DNA of 64,000 nt from Plantactinospora sp040120695. Its GTDB lineage: Bacteria; Actinomycetota; Actinomycetes; Mycobacteriales; Micromonosporaceae. Shown here in pieces: positions 7,823 to 27,211 of the stretch; positions within the stretch are counted from its first letter, which is position 1; each line of letters opens with the position of its first letter. The notes under the pieces are model-generated. The model was not told the DNA's origin. It worked only from the letters and a program-made list of their open reading frames with translations, and did no database searches. The stretch lies in the NCBI RefSeq assembly GCF_040120695.1, contig NZ_JBEEAC010000024.1, positions 29,382 to 93,381 of the forward strand, in the 5' to 3' direction. The position numbers and the translations under genes were made by a program.

Positions 7823-8517
7823 TCTTCCCTCCCCAGGTAGGCGTCTCGCACACCGTGGTCCTGCCGCACCTCTGCGGGGGACCCGGACATCAGGACGCGG
7901 CCCAGGTTGAGAACCGTGATGTCATCGCAGATCTCGAACACCGCATCCACGTCGTGCTCGATGTAGAGCACCGCCATGTCGCGCTCCTGGGCCAGATGTC
8001 GGATGAAGCGCGCCAGCTCCAGGCTCTGCGAGCGCGACAGCCCCGCCCCTGGCTCGTCCGCCAGGAGCACCGCCGGCCGGCCCACCAGCGCCATCCCGAT
8101 GTCGACCCGTCGTTGGTCGCCGTACGAGATCTGTCCGCACCTGCGGTCCAGCAGTGGCTCCAGCCCCAGGGCGACGACGAGCTCGTCGACGCTCTCGTCG
8201 CGCAGCGTGTGGCCGACCAGCTCGAAGTGAGCCCGGACGGTGAGGTCGGGAAAGACACTGGTTCGCTGGAACGATCGCGCGATGCCGTGGCGACGCCGCC
8301 AGGTGATCGATCGGCCGGCCACGTTCTCCCCGTTGTACATGATCGACGCCTTGCCGCCGCGTCGACGCCCGGAAACCACGTCGACGAACGTCGACTTGCC
8401 GGCGCCGTTCGGCCCGATCACTCCGTGGACGCGGCCGCGCTGGAGGTCCAGCCCTACGTCTTCGAGCGCCGTCACACCCTTGAACCGGACGGTGACGTCG
8501 CGAACCGTAAGCACCAA
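7819..8517 (-). CDS. livG: Branched-chain-type ABC importer ATPase (LivG type)
   Basis: 232 residues. Walker A G-P-N-G-A-G-K-S-T is at 35-43. The ABC signature is I-S-Y-G-D-Q-R-R rather than the textbook L-S-G-G-Q, a variant seen in urea/amide-type LivG relatives, and Walker B is A-V-L-L-A-D-E-P with H in I-E-H-D. The variant signature suggests the importer belongs to the urea/short-amide or aromatic-acid branch rather than being a true leucine transporter; that is an inference. The gene follows the LivM permease gene by about 15 bases and is coupled to livF. Confidence 0.9.
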   Translation of the reverse strand: MVLTVRDVTVRFKGVTALEDVGLDLQRGRVHGVIGPNGAGKSTFVDVVSGRRRGGKASIMYNGENVAGRSITWRRRHGIARSFQRTSVFPDLTVRAHFELVGHTLRDESVDELVVALGLEPLLDRRCGQISYGDQRRVDIGMALVGRPAVLLADEPGAGLSRSQSLELARFIRHLAQERDMAVLYIEHDVDAVFEICDDITVLNLGRVLMSGSPAEVRQDHGVRDAYLGREE

Positions 8518-8532
8518 CTGTTTCTCACCGCC

Positions 8533-9612
8533 TCAGTTCGTCCTGGCTAGGTCCACCGGTGGTAGGCGGCGTTCTCGGTGTCGGGTCCACTGCTCCTGCA
8601 ACGATCCGACCACTCCTGCCTTGCCGAAGACCATGACGAGGATGACCGCGATACCGACGTACAGCTGCCATTCGTTTCGACCACCCGAAACGAGCATCGC
8701 GTTGCCGAGGGTGTAGATGAGCGCGCCCCACAGCGGACCGGACGCAACCCAGCAGCCACCGATGAAGGACACGATCAGCGCATTGCCCGAGGTGGTCCAG
8801 GCGAGGACGTCGAGGGACAGGAAGGAGTTGTAGAGGGCGAAAAGCAGACCCGCGATGCCGGCAACCAACGCCGAAACGAGGTAGGCGGCCAGGACCGGAA
8901 GGTAGGTATTGGAGCCGTTGAACCTGACCCGCTCCTCGTTCTCGCGGATCGCCTCGAGGAGCTTCCCGAAGCGGGAGCGTCCGATGAGACCCAGGGCGAT
9001 GAGGGCCAGCGCCACCACCGCCCAGCAGATGATCCACATGGTGACCGGGTCGGAGAAGTCTCGGGCGGTGAGGCCGAGCAGCGTGCCGTTCATGCGCACC
9101 GGCAACCCGTCGTCGCCACCGGTTACCGAGCGGGTCTGGGTGAGCCCTGCGAGCGTGAAGACGAACTGTCCAAACGCCAGGGTGAGCATGGTGAACGCAA
9201 TGCCGCGGGACCTTACGAGGAGACTGCCCACCGCCAGCGCTACCGCCACCACCACACCGAGCGCCAGCATCAGCGCCGGTACGATCTCGAGGCCCCCGTG
9301 CGTGCTGAGCGCCCCGAAGGCGTACGCCGCGCCACCGAAATAGAGCGCGTGCCCCAGGCTGACCATGCCCAGACGCCGGATCAGGAACGCCACGCCCAAA
9401 CCGAAGACGCCCAGGATCGCAGCGTTGACGAGCAGATGGCGCTGGTACGGGCCGGTCACGACCAGTGGAACGAGAAAGCCGATCGCCACCAGAGCGACGT
9501 TCACCACCCACTTCGCCCGAAGGCGCGGCCTGCCCGGTCGGGAATCGGCACCCCCAGAGACCTCTTCCGCCCTGGTACGTGGCCCCATCGAGTCCTCCGA
9601 CGTCAAGGTCAT
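8533..9612 (-). CDS. livM: Branched-chain-type ABC importer permease (LivM type)
   Basis: 359 residues, with a charged N-terminal tail of about 33 residues followed by roughly eight to ten hydrophobic segments. The cytoplasmic loop with R-S-R-F-G-K-L-L-E-A-I-R-E-N-E is the LivM hallmark that docks to the ATPase. The ATG at 9612 overlaps the LivH stop. It forms the translocation channel together with the upstream LivH permease. Confidence 0.9.
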   Translation of the reverse strand: MTLTSEDSMGPRTRAEEVSGGADSRPGRPRLRAKWVVNVALVAIGFLVPLVVTGPYQRHLLVNAAILGVFGLGVAFLIRRLGMVSLGHALYFGGAAYAFGALSTHGGLEIVPALMLALGVVVAVALAVGSLLVRSRGIAFTMLTLAFGQFVFTLAGLTQTRSVTGGDDGLPVRMNGTLLGLTARDFSDPVTMWIICWAVVALALIALGLIGRSRFGKLLEAIRENEERVRFNGSNTYLPVLAAYLVSALVAGIAGLLFALYNSFLSLDVLAWTTSGNALIVSFIGGCWVASGPLWGALIYTLGNAMLVSGGRNEWQLYVGIAVILVMVFGKAGVVGSLQEQWTRHRERRLPPVDLARTN

Positions 9613-10460
9613 GTCTCAATCCTTCCTGCGATGCCGCGCGGATGGACGATCAGAACGACGATCATCACCACGTACGGCGTTAGCGCGGACCAGCCGGGGA
9701 GGTTCACGTCGCCGGCCACCTGAATGAGGCCGAGCGCGATGGCCGCGATCGCCGCTCCGCCGATGCTTCCCAGGCCACCGACGGTCGTGACGATCAGCGC
9801 GATGACGAGGATCCGCGCGCCCATGTCGATGCTCACCGTGGCGTAGGGAGCGACCAGGACCCCGGCCACGCCCGCCAGGCCGAAGCTCACGGCGGCGACG
9901 ACGGCGTTGAGCCTGTCGGTGTTGACTCCGGCGACGCCGGTCATCTCCAGGTCGCGGCTTGCGGCCCGGACGTGCAGGCCCATCTTCGAATAGCGCAGCC
10001 AGGAGGCGATGCCGATCGCCACGGCAAGGCTGAAGATGATGATGAAAAGCCGGTACGACGGGTAGGCGTCACCCAGCACGCTGACGGACCTGTCGAAGGG
10101 TGCCGGCGGATCAAGCGCCTTGGGCTGGGTCCCCCAGACGATGACGACGATGTTCTCGATGACCAGCGCGCCGCCGTAGGTGATGATGGCCAACTCGATG
10201 GGATCTCGGCTCCGCAGGAACCTGAATGCGCCCCTGTCTACCAGGTAGCCGACCAGCGCCAGGACGATTGGGACCGTCACCAACGCGAGCCAGAACGAGA
10301 CCGCCGAGCTGAGGGAATAGGCGGTGTAGGCGCTGAACATGTACAGCGCGCCGTGACCAAAGTTGAAGACGCCGCCGAGCCCGAAGATCATCGCGAGGCC
10401 GAGTGCGAGGATGAGCAGCAGCGAGCCATAGGCGAGCGCGTTCAGGAGCTGAATTGCCAT
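9609..10460 (-). CDS. livH: Branched-chain-type ABC importer permease (LivH type)
   Basis: 283 residues from the ATG at 10460; an upstream extension to 10643 would read into the binding-protein gene and is rejected. Several membrane segments alternate with short loops, and G-L-G-G-V-F-N-F-G-H-G-A-L-Y-M and L-H-V-R-A-A-S-R-D-L-E are typical LivH signatures. The start lies 25 bases after the stop of the solute-binding protein gene. It pairs with LivM to form the channel. Confidence 0.9.
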   Translation of the reverse strand: MAIQLLNALAYGSLLLILALGLAMIFGLGGVFNFGHGALYMFSAYTAYSLSSAVSFWLALVTVPIVLALVGYLVDRGAFRFLRSRDPIELAIITYGGALVIENIVVIVWGTQPKALDPPAPFDRSVSVLGDAYPSYRLFIIIFSLAVAIGIASWLRYSKMGLHVRAASRDLEMTGVAGVNTDRLNAVVAAVSFGLAGVAGVLVAPYATVSIDMGARILVIALIVTTVGGLGSIGGAAIAAIALGLIQVAGDVNLPGWSALTPYVVMIVVLIVHPRGIAGRIET

Positions 10461-10485
10461 GAGTGACCTCGCTTGGTAGAAGCCG

Positions 10486-11745
10486 CTACATCTTGCACTC
10501 GGGAGACACGGGCATGGAGACCTTGTCCCGGTCGACGGCTGCCGTGATGTTCCACTTGATTCCGCCGGTGGCATCGTCGCGGACGATCTGACCGAACCAG
10601 TTCTCCCGCTGGATCTGGTGGTCCTCCGCGCGCAGCTCGACATTGCCCATGATCGTGTCGCCGCTGAATCCGGTCAGCTGCTTGGCCAGGGTCGTCGCTT
10701 CGGTTGAGTCAGCCTCGGCAACAGCGGCCAGCAGCAGTTCCAGTGCGACGAAAGTGTTCGCCTCGATGTAGAACGGCTCGCGCCCGAACTCCTTCTTGAA
10801 CGCCTCGACGAACTTCTTGTTGCGCTCGTTGTCGAGTGTGGGATCGTAGCCCGGCACACCATAGAGGCCGAGGCCGGCGTCGCCGATGGCGTCGAAGACC
10901 AGTACGTCGAAACTGTTGACCCCCACAATGGCGTCGAAGTGGTCGAGCACGCCGTACTGGCTCGCCTGCTTGAAGAAGGTGATGGCGTCGGCGCCGGCGA
11001 CCCCGGTGAAGAGGCCGGTGGTCCCCTCGTTGAGCAGCTGAGAAATGTAGGACCCGTAGTCGGCATGGGTGAGCGGCGGAAAGTGCCCGGGCGCGACCGT
11101 GGTGCCGGGTTGGCTCTCGACGAGGCGCTTGAACGCGTCGTACGCGTCGTGACCGAACGCGTAGTCCGAGCACAACGCACTCCAGCTCTTGATGCCCAGG
11201 CCCCGCACGCCATCGGCGAGGGTGTTCAGGTTCATGCTCACGCTGGGCACTGTGCGGAAGTAGAGCGGATTGCAGGTAGCGCCGGTGAGCCCGTCGGCCT
11301 GGGCGTCCGGATCGATGAACAGCAGCCCTAGGCGGTCGAGCGACTCCTGGATTGCCGCGGACTGGGCCGACGAGAAGTAGCCGGTCAGGATATCGAACCC
11401 GTCCTGGCGCACCGCGCTCTCGACCGCACGGATGGCGTCAGCCGTCTCCCCGTTGTTCGGATAGATCTTGAGCTCGATCTTGCGCCCGTTGGCGCCGCCG
11501 GCATCGTTCAGGTACTTCGCGGCGAAGGGTGCCATATCCAGGACCGCGCGACCGTAGATCGCCAGCGCGCCGGAGGTCGCCGAGGTGACCGCGATCCTGA
11601 TCGGGTCTCCGTCGGAGCCCGACCCGCCGTCGTCGCCTCCGCACCCGGCCAACACGCTCGGCAGAGCCATCATCCCGAGGGCGCCAGCGGATCCCTTGAT
11701 CATCTGCCGACGCGAGAGCTTCGGATACTGTATTTGAGAGTTCAT
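10486..11745 (-). CDS. ABC-importer solute-binding lipoprotein, Tat-type signal (peripla_BP_6 family)
   Basis: 419 residues. The N-terminus combines a twin-arginine motif (S-R-R-Q-M-I-K) with a lipobox L-A-G-C ending at about residue 35, followed by a glycine/aspartate-rich tether, so it is likely a Tat-exported lipoprotein on the outer face of the membrane. The rest is a LivJ/AmiC-like two-lobed binding protein. CAGGAG precedes the ATG at 11745. It opens the importer gene set and lies about 150 bases after the monooxygenase gene. Confidence 0.9.
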   Translation of the reverse strand: MNSQIQYPKLSRRQMIKGSAGALGMMALPSVLAGCGGDDGGSGSDGDPIRIAVTSATSGALAIYGRAVLDMAPFAAKYLNDAGGANGRKIELKIYPNNGETADAIRAVESAVRQDGFDILTGYFSSAQSAAIQESLDRLGLLFIDPDAQADGLTGATCNPLYFRTVPSVSMNLNTLADGVRGLGIKSWSALCSDYAFGHDAYDAFKRLVESQPGTTVAPGHFPPLTHADYGSYISQLLNEGTTGLFTGVAGADAITFFKQASQYGVLDHFDAIVGVNSFDVLVFDAIGDAGLGLYGVPGYDPTLDNERNKKFVEAFKKEFGREPFYIEANTFVALELLLAAVAEADSTEATTLAKQLTGFSGDTIMGNVELRAEDHQIQRENWFGQIVRDDATGGIKWNITAAVDRDKVSMPVSPECKM

Positions 11746-11896
11746 TGCTACTCCTGATTCGGCTCGACGCCTCCGTCGAGGGCATTGATCGATGTGATTG
11801 GTGTCGTTCCGCTTGTGCGGCTCGTAGGCCGCTGCCCCGTTGCCCTGGTGATGCCACCCGTCACCGACGGTTCGAGATCCGATCCGAGATGCCTGC

Positions 11897-13387
11897 TCAA
11901 CGGCGACTGTCGGCGGCCCGTGGCGAGAAGGCGATTCCTCGTCCGCGCCACAGTCTCGTCATGACGAAGTACCGCAGATGGGTGCCGGGCCACTGGGTGG
12001 CGTTGGCGCCCGACTCCGAGTGGTAGTAGTTCGTGCAGCCGGCCTCCATGGCGCTGGCATCGGTCGCGAGCTTCCGGTCGACCCACCGGATCCACCGGTC
12101 CAGCGCTTCGGGGGCTGTGTCGACGGTCGCGGCGCCTCGCTGCACGAGCTTCTTCAGGGCCCAGACCATGACCTCCGCCTGTCGCTCCTCCTGCGCGATG
12201 ATTGATCCACCGCCGTTCGTGTTGGGGCCGTAGATCAGAAACAGGTTCGGAAAGTTCGGCACCGTCACGCCCAGGTAGGCACGTGGACGGTCTCCCCAAT
12301 AGTCGTGTAGCCTCACGCCGCCCCGACCTACCACCTCGACGGTGTGCAGATAATCGGTGGTGCGAAAGCCGGTGCTCATCACCAGGACATCGACCTCGTG
12401 CTCCGCACCGGCCGCATCGACAACCCCGTTACTCGTCGCCCTGACCACGGGAGCGGCGACGAGCGTGACGTTGTCCCGCATCAGCGCCGGGTAGAAGCTG
12501 TCGCTGAGGACCGGCCGTTTGCATCCCCACGGGTAGTTCGGGGTGACCTTCGCGGCGAGCTGCTCGTCCGAAATGGTGCCGCGGATGAAGTCCACCGACT
12601 TGGCCCGGGTCTTCGCCTGCGCACGGGACTCGACGTCGAAGCTTCCAAAGCGTTTGTAGTAGTCGTAGAAAATTTTCAGCCGGTGCAGCTTGGCCGCTCC
12701 GGGTACGTGGTAGAGCCTGCGCTCGAGCGGCGAGAAGTCCCGGTCGTTTTTGGCGTTGATCCAGCCGGGCTCACGTTGGAAGACGTGGACGTGTTCGGCG
12801 ATTTTGGCGACTTCGGGGACCACCTGCGCGGCGGTCGACCCCGTGCCGACCACCGCGACCCGCTTGCCCCGGAGATCCACCGAGTGGTCCCAGCGTGCCG
12901 TATGGAACATGGGGCCTTCGAACGAGTCCAGCCCGGGCCATTCGGGAAATTTCGGGACGCTCAGGAAGCCGACGGCGGTGACCACGACGTCGTACTCGGC
13001 GCTCGCCCCGTCGCTGGTGTGCACCAGGTAGGTGCTGGTGCCCTCCTGCCATTCGACGAGGTCGACCGCGGTGCCGAAGGTGAAGTGAGGGCGCAGGTCG
13101 AAGCGATCCAGGATCGCCTCCGTGTAGGCCATGAGCTCGGGCTGTCGGGCATGGGTACGGGTCCAGTCCCAACCCATGAACGAGAAGGAGTAGCTGTGCG
13201 ACGGGATGTCGACCTCGCAACCAGGGTAGGTGTTGACCCGCCACGTGCCGCCAGCGCCGGCTTCCTTCTCGTAGATCCGGATGTTGGTGAAACCAGCGGT
13301 CTTTAGCTTCACCGCCGATCCGATACCGCCGAAGCCTCCGCCGACGATTGCGATGCGAACCTGGTCGCGGCGTCGCTTGCCGGTCAT
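11897..13387 (-). CDS. Type I Baeyer-Villiger monooxygenase (flavin, NADPH)
   Basis: 496 residues from the ATG at 13387 (a GTG at 13396 is the alternative). With numbering from the GTG, the FAD Rossmann motif G-G-G-F-G-G is at 19-24, the BVMO fingerprint F-x-G-x-x-x-H-x-x-x-W-D is matched exactly at 159-170, and the NADPH motif G-T-G-S-T-A follows about twenty residues later. Such enzymes insert oxygen into ketones to give esters or lactones. It is the first gene of the minus-strand operon and has the promoter at 13551-13578. Its product would be the substrate of the downstream lactonase. Family assignment is strong; the ketone is not known. Confidence 0.92.
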   Translation of the reverse strand: MTGKRRRDQVRIAIVGGGFGGIGSAVKLKTAGFTNIRIYEKEAGAGGTWRVNTYPGCEVDIPSHSYSFSFMGWDWTRTHARQPELMAYTEAILDRFDLRPHFTFGTAVDLVEWQEGTSTYLVHTSDGASAEYDVVVTAVGFLSVPKFPEWPGLDSFEGPMFHTARWDHSVDLRGKRVAVVGTGSTAAQVVPEVAKIAEHVHVFQREPGWINAKNDRDFSPLERRLYHVPGAAKLHRLKIFYDYYKRFGSFDVESRAQAKTRAKSVDFIRGTISDEQLAAKVTPNYPWGCKRPVLSDSFYPALMRDNVTLVAAPVVRATSNGVVDAAGAEHEVDVLVMSTGFRTTDYLHTVEVVGRGGVRLHDYWGDRPRAYLGVTVPNFPNLFLIYGPNTNGGGSIIAQEERQAEVMVWALKKLVQRGAATVDTAPEALDRWIRWVDRKLATDASAMEAGCTNYYHSESGANATQWPGTHLRYFVMTRLWRGRGIAFSPRAADSRR

Positions 13388-13550
13388 CGGCTGCACCGCC
13401 CTGCGGTCCGGGCCTTGCGATCGATGTCGTACGGCTGGTTCTCGCCCACCCTCGTCGGCATTGCGGCGGTCCCTTCAGCGTCGAAGCCAGTCACGGCCCG
13501 GGAACGAGTGCTGACGGCGTTTGACGTGCTCTGAGCTCACGCTTCGGCAC

Positions 13551-13578
13551 ATCGTATGACAGTCGGACTGTATGTCAA
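13551..13578 (-). promoter_or_regulatory. Promoter of the Baeyer-Villiger operon with palindromic operator in the spacer
   Basis: On the minus strand TTGACA (13578-13573) is followed after 16 bases by TACGAT (13556-13551). The spacer contains ACAGTCCGACTGT (13571-13559), a perfect 6+1+6 inverted repeat. The plus-strand element GTATGACAGT (13554-13563) recurs with one change at 2203-2212 in front of the GntR gene. A repressor bound there would block RNA polymerase directly. The 5' leader to the BVMO ATG would be about 160 bases. Confidence 0.65.
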
Positions 13579-13919
13579 TAGAGTCCGTCAGCCGTCTTTC
13601 GGTCCGTTGGACGTCCCGAAGCAGGGCCTCTGGCGGTCGGGTTACTCCTGGTCACGGCCTCGATCAGGGTGAGCGGCGGTCAGCGTGCGTCGGTGGCTTG
13701 GGCGGCGTGGCAGGACATGGGCGCACGGCGGCGTTTGACGCCGCCGCGGTCCAGACCGACACCACGGGTCAAGCGTTCGCCGGTACGTCGAGGCGCTCCG
13801 GAATGAAAGGTAATTTCTGGGACGGGGCCTGGACGCGGGTCTCGCCGTACCGTGGCGGCATGGTCGTAGCTGCCTTCCGCCTCGCCCGAGCCGATCCAGG
13901 CGAAGCGCGGTGGCCCGAG

Positions 13920-14222
13920 CTGGTGCTCACCCTCGACTACGTACGAGTCGCCGACGGAGCCCATCGAGGGCAGGATCCCGTTGTCCTGTAAGCGTTCCGC
14001 GAAGCGGAAGGACGTATAGTTCGATCCTTTGTCGCTGTGATGGATCAACTGGCCGTCGCGGACATCGCGGGACCAGATGCCGTATCCGAGGGCGGCGAGG
14101 ATCAGGTCGGTGTCGCAGCGGTCGGAGGTCTTCCACCTTACGATCCGGCGGGAGAACGCGTCGCGGAACGAGGCGAGCCAGAACACGCCCTCACCGCACG
14201 GGATGCGGGTGGCGTCGGCGAC
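13920..14222 (-). pseudogene. IS3-family transposase remnant (rve domain)
   Basis: The minus strand encodes R-L-W-V-A-D-A-T-R-I-P, F-W-L-A-S-F-R-D-A-F-S-R-R-I-V-R-W, H-H-S-D-K-G-S-N-Y-T-S and G-S-V-G-D-S-Y-V-V-E. These correspond to the three acidic positions of the IS3 OrfB DDE core. A TAG stop lies directly in front of the first block, the N-terminal half is missing and similarity stops after the last E. OrfA and clear terminal inverted repeats were not seen. It is a fragment lying between the BVMO promoter and the 3' end of the megasynthase gene. Confidence 0.75.
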
Positions 14223-14368
14223 CCAGAGCCGCTACGGAGGGCGGCGTCGCGTGCACCATGCCAGCGTATGGATCGCGGGGTTCCGTCTCACGCCCCGGGA
14301 AGACGGGACAACCTCGGCCGGATCCGTTCGCCGGACCAGGACCTCGGGTGCCGGTCGTCGGCGCCGGA

Positions 14369-25411
<11,043 letters not shown>

Positions 25412-25443
25412 CTGTCCCCCTTCTTCTTCGGCACTGTCTGCGG

Positions 25444-26775
25444 TCAGGTCTCTGCGGCGGTCGGCAGACGTCGACGAGCCGGGCGCAGTGTCAGGAACGC
25501 CACCATCACGGCGATGAGCACGCCGTGGAAGAGGCCGACCACCGGCAGCGCGGCCATCTGCTCCAGCAGGAGCGCGCTGGAGAGCATGCCGACGGCCATT
25601 CCCAGCGTCTCCGCCGTTGCGGACATCCCGAAGAGCAGGCCCCGGGTGTCGTCGGAACCGACCTGCAACCGGGTGACGTACGCCAGCTCGGCGAGACCGT
25701 CCGCGAGCCCGGCGACCAGCGCCACCATCACCAGTGCGGGCAGTGGCAGGCCGGCGAAGACCGCCACGAACGCCAGCGAGGCCAGGCAGACCGCGCCGGC
25801 GAAAGCACGCTCGTCCAGGTGGCGACCGCCGCGTTTGAGCCACCGGGCGACGGCCTGGTAGGCGGCCATGCTGCCCATCGCCCAGGCGGCCCAGAATCCA
25901 CTCAGCAGCGCCGCGGGATTCTCCGGGCTGGCGGTCTGGGCGAACGCCGGCAGGGCAACGTTGTGGGATGCTCCGCCCAACGCCTCCATCCCCCGTAGCC
26001 CCAGCAGGCCGACAAGCACCGGCGAGGCCATCCGCAGCAACCGCAGCCGGTGCAACATCGACAACCCTACCGGCTCGTCCGACGACACGACGCCGCCGTC
26101 AGCGCCGCCGTCGGTGCCGCGGAACGACAGCGGCAGCCACGCCAGCACGAGCGCCGAGACGAGGAAACTGCCGGCGTTGATCCCGAACGCGGGCATGAAG
26201 CCGAACCCGCCGATCAACGGGCCGGCCGACGCGAAGCCGAGCACCATGGCGAAGGACTTCCCCGTCACCAGGTAGCCGTTTCCGCGCAACCGATCGGCTG
26301 AGCCGACGAGATTCGGCACGCTGGTCCGCAGGGCAACCGTGAAGAAGGTGTTTCCCGCACCGAGCGCCACCGCCACCACCCAGAGCAGATCCGGGTGTCG
26401 CGACGCCGGGGTCACCAGCAGCGTGACCATCGCGAGTGCCTGCGTGACGTCGCTCGCGATCATGACAAACCGGCGCTCGAAGCGGACGACGACCCATCCG
26501 GCCACCGGACCGGCGAGGAAGCCGGCGGTGATGCGGGCAGCCATCAGGAGTCCGGTCTGCAGCGCGCTGGCGGTCAGCTGGAACACGTACAGGTTGATCG
26601 CCACGAGGTTCAGGAACGTCCCGGCCGTCGACACCGTGTAGCCGGCCACCAGGGCACCGAACAACCGAAGATCGCGGCGGCCGCTCACCGAGGTATCCGG
26701 CGTCTGGGTCCACCGTGTCCGGCCGCAGCGCCCGCGACCGATCCCACGCTCGCCACGTCGTCCAGGGCGCGGCAC
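25444..26775 (-). CDS. MFS exporter, likely for the megasynthase product
   Basis: Up to 443 residues (GTG at 26775; a GTG at 26688 is an alternative start that removes a basic tail of 29 residues). About twelve hydrophobic segments are seen, in two halves split by a central charged loop (R-G-T-D-G-G-A-D-G-G). The pattern matches EntS-like MFS exporters, with R-F-E-R-R after the second or third segment. It ends 33 bases before the megasynthase start on the same strand, so the two are very probably one transcription unit and the protein is likely the product exporter or self-resistance pump. The substrate is inferred from position. Confidence 0.85.
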   Translation of the reverse strand: MPRPGRRGERGIGRGRCGRTRWTQTPDTSVSGRRDLRLFGALVAGYTVSTAGTFLNLVAINLYVFQLTASALQTGLLMAARITAGFLAGPVAGWVVVRFERRFVMIASDVTQALAMVTLLVTPASRHPDLLWVVAVALGAGNTFFTVALRTSVPNLVGSADRLRGNGYLVTGKSFAMVLGFASAGPLIGGFGFMPAFGINAGSFLVSALVLAWLPLSFRGTDGGADGGVVSSDEPVGLSMLHRLRLLRMASPVLVGLLGLRGMEALGGASHNVALPAFAQTASPENPAALLSGFWAAWAMGSMAAYQAVARWLKRGGRHLDERAFAGAVCLASLAFVAVFAGLPLPALVMVALVAGLADGLAELAYVTRLQVGSDDTRGLLFGMSATAETLGMAVGMLSSALLLEQMAALPVVGLFHGVLIAVMVAFLTLRPARRRLPTAAET

Positions 26776-27211
26776 CTCGTCACCACGACCAGCCCTTGTC
26801 GAGCCCGATCATGTCTCCGTTCGACACCCAACCCCCTGCAACCACATCGTCGCGTAGCCGGTGCACATCCCGGAGGAGAGATACCGTACCCGGAATGCGG
26901 GCGCGGGGTGGGTCACCCCGGGGTGCGGTGCCGAGGCCGCCCCGGACCACTGTCCATACCGGACATGGTTCGGGTGCCTGCGTCGATGGTTGGCGGTCGC
27001 CGAACCGGATGCCGTGTTGAGGGGATGGCCTGCCGCGGCTGCGCCGTACTCCGGACCTCGGACCGGGTTAGCGCGGGCGGCCGCGAGGCGTCCCGCAACC
27101 GCGGCTGGTCGTACGACGTCCTCCTACATCCAGCGGACGGTCTTCCGCGGGCGGACCCGGCCAGGGAGATCGCCCGCGAGTCGCCAGCGATTGAGCACGG
27201 ACGGACGGTGT
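26776..27211 (-). other. Intergenic region upstream of the exporter/megasynthase operon
   Basis: No convincing gene on either strand. It must contain the promoter for the MFS-megasynthase unit. I see only short inverted repeats (TGTCC-N5-GGACA near 26949 and GGGGTG-N2-CACCCC-like around 26915), neither with a clear terminator tail. Confidence 0.4.
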
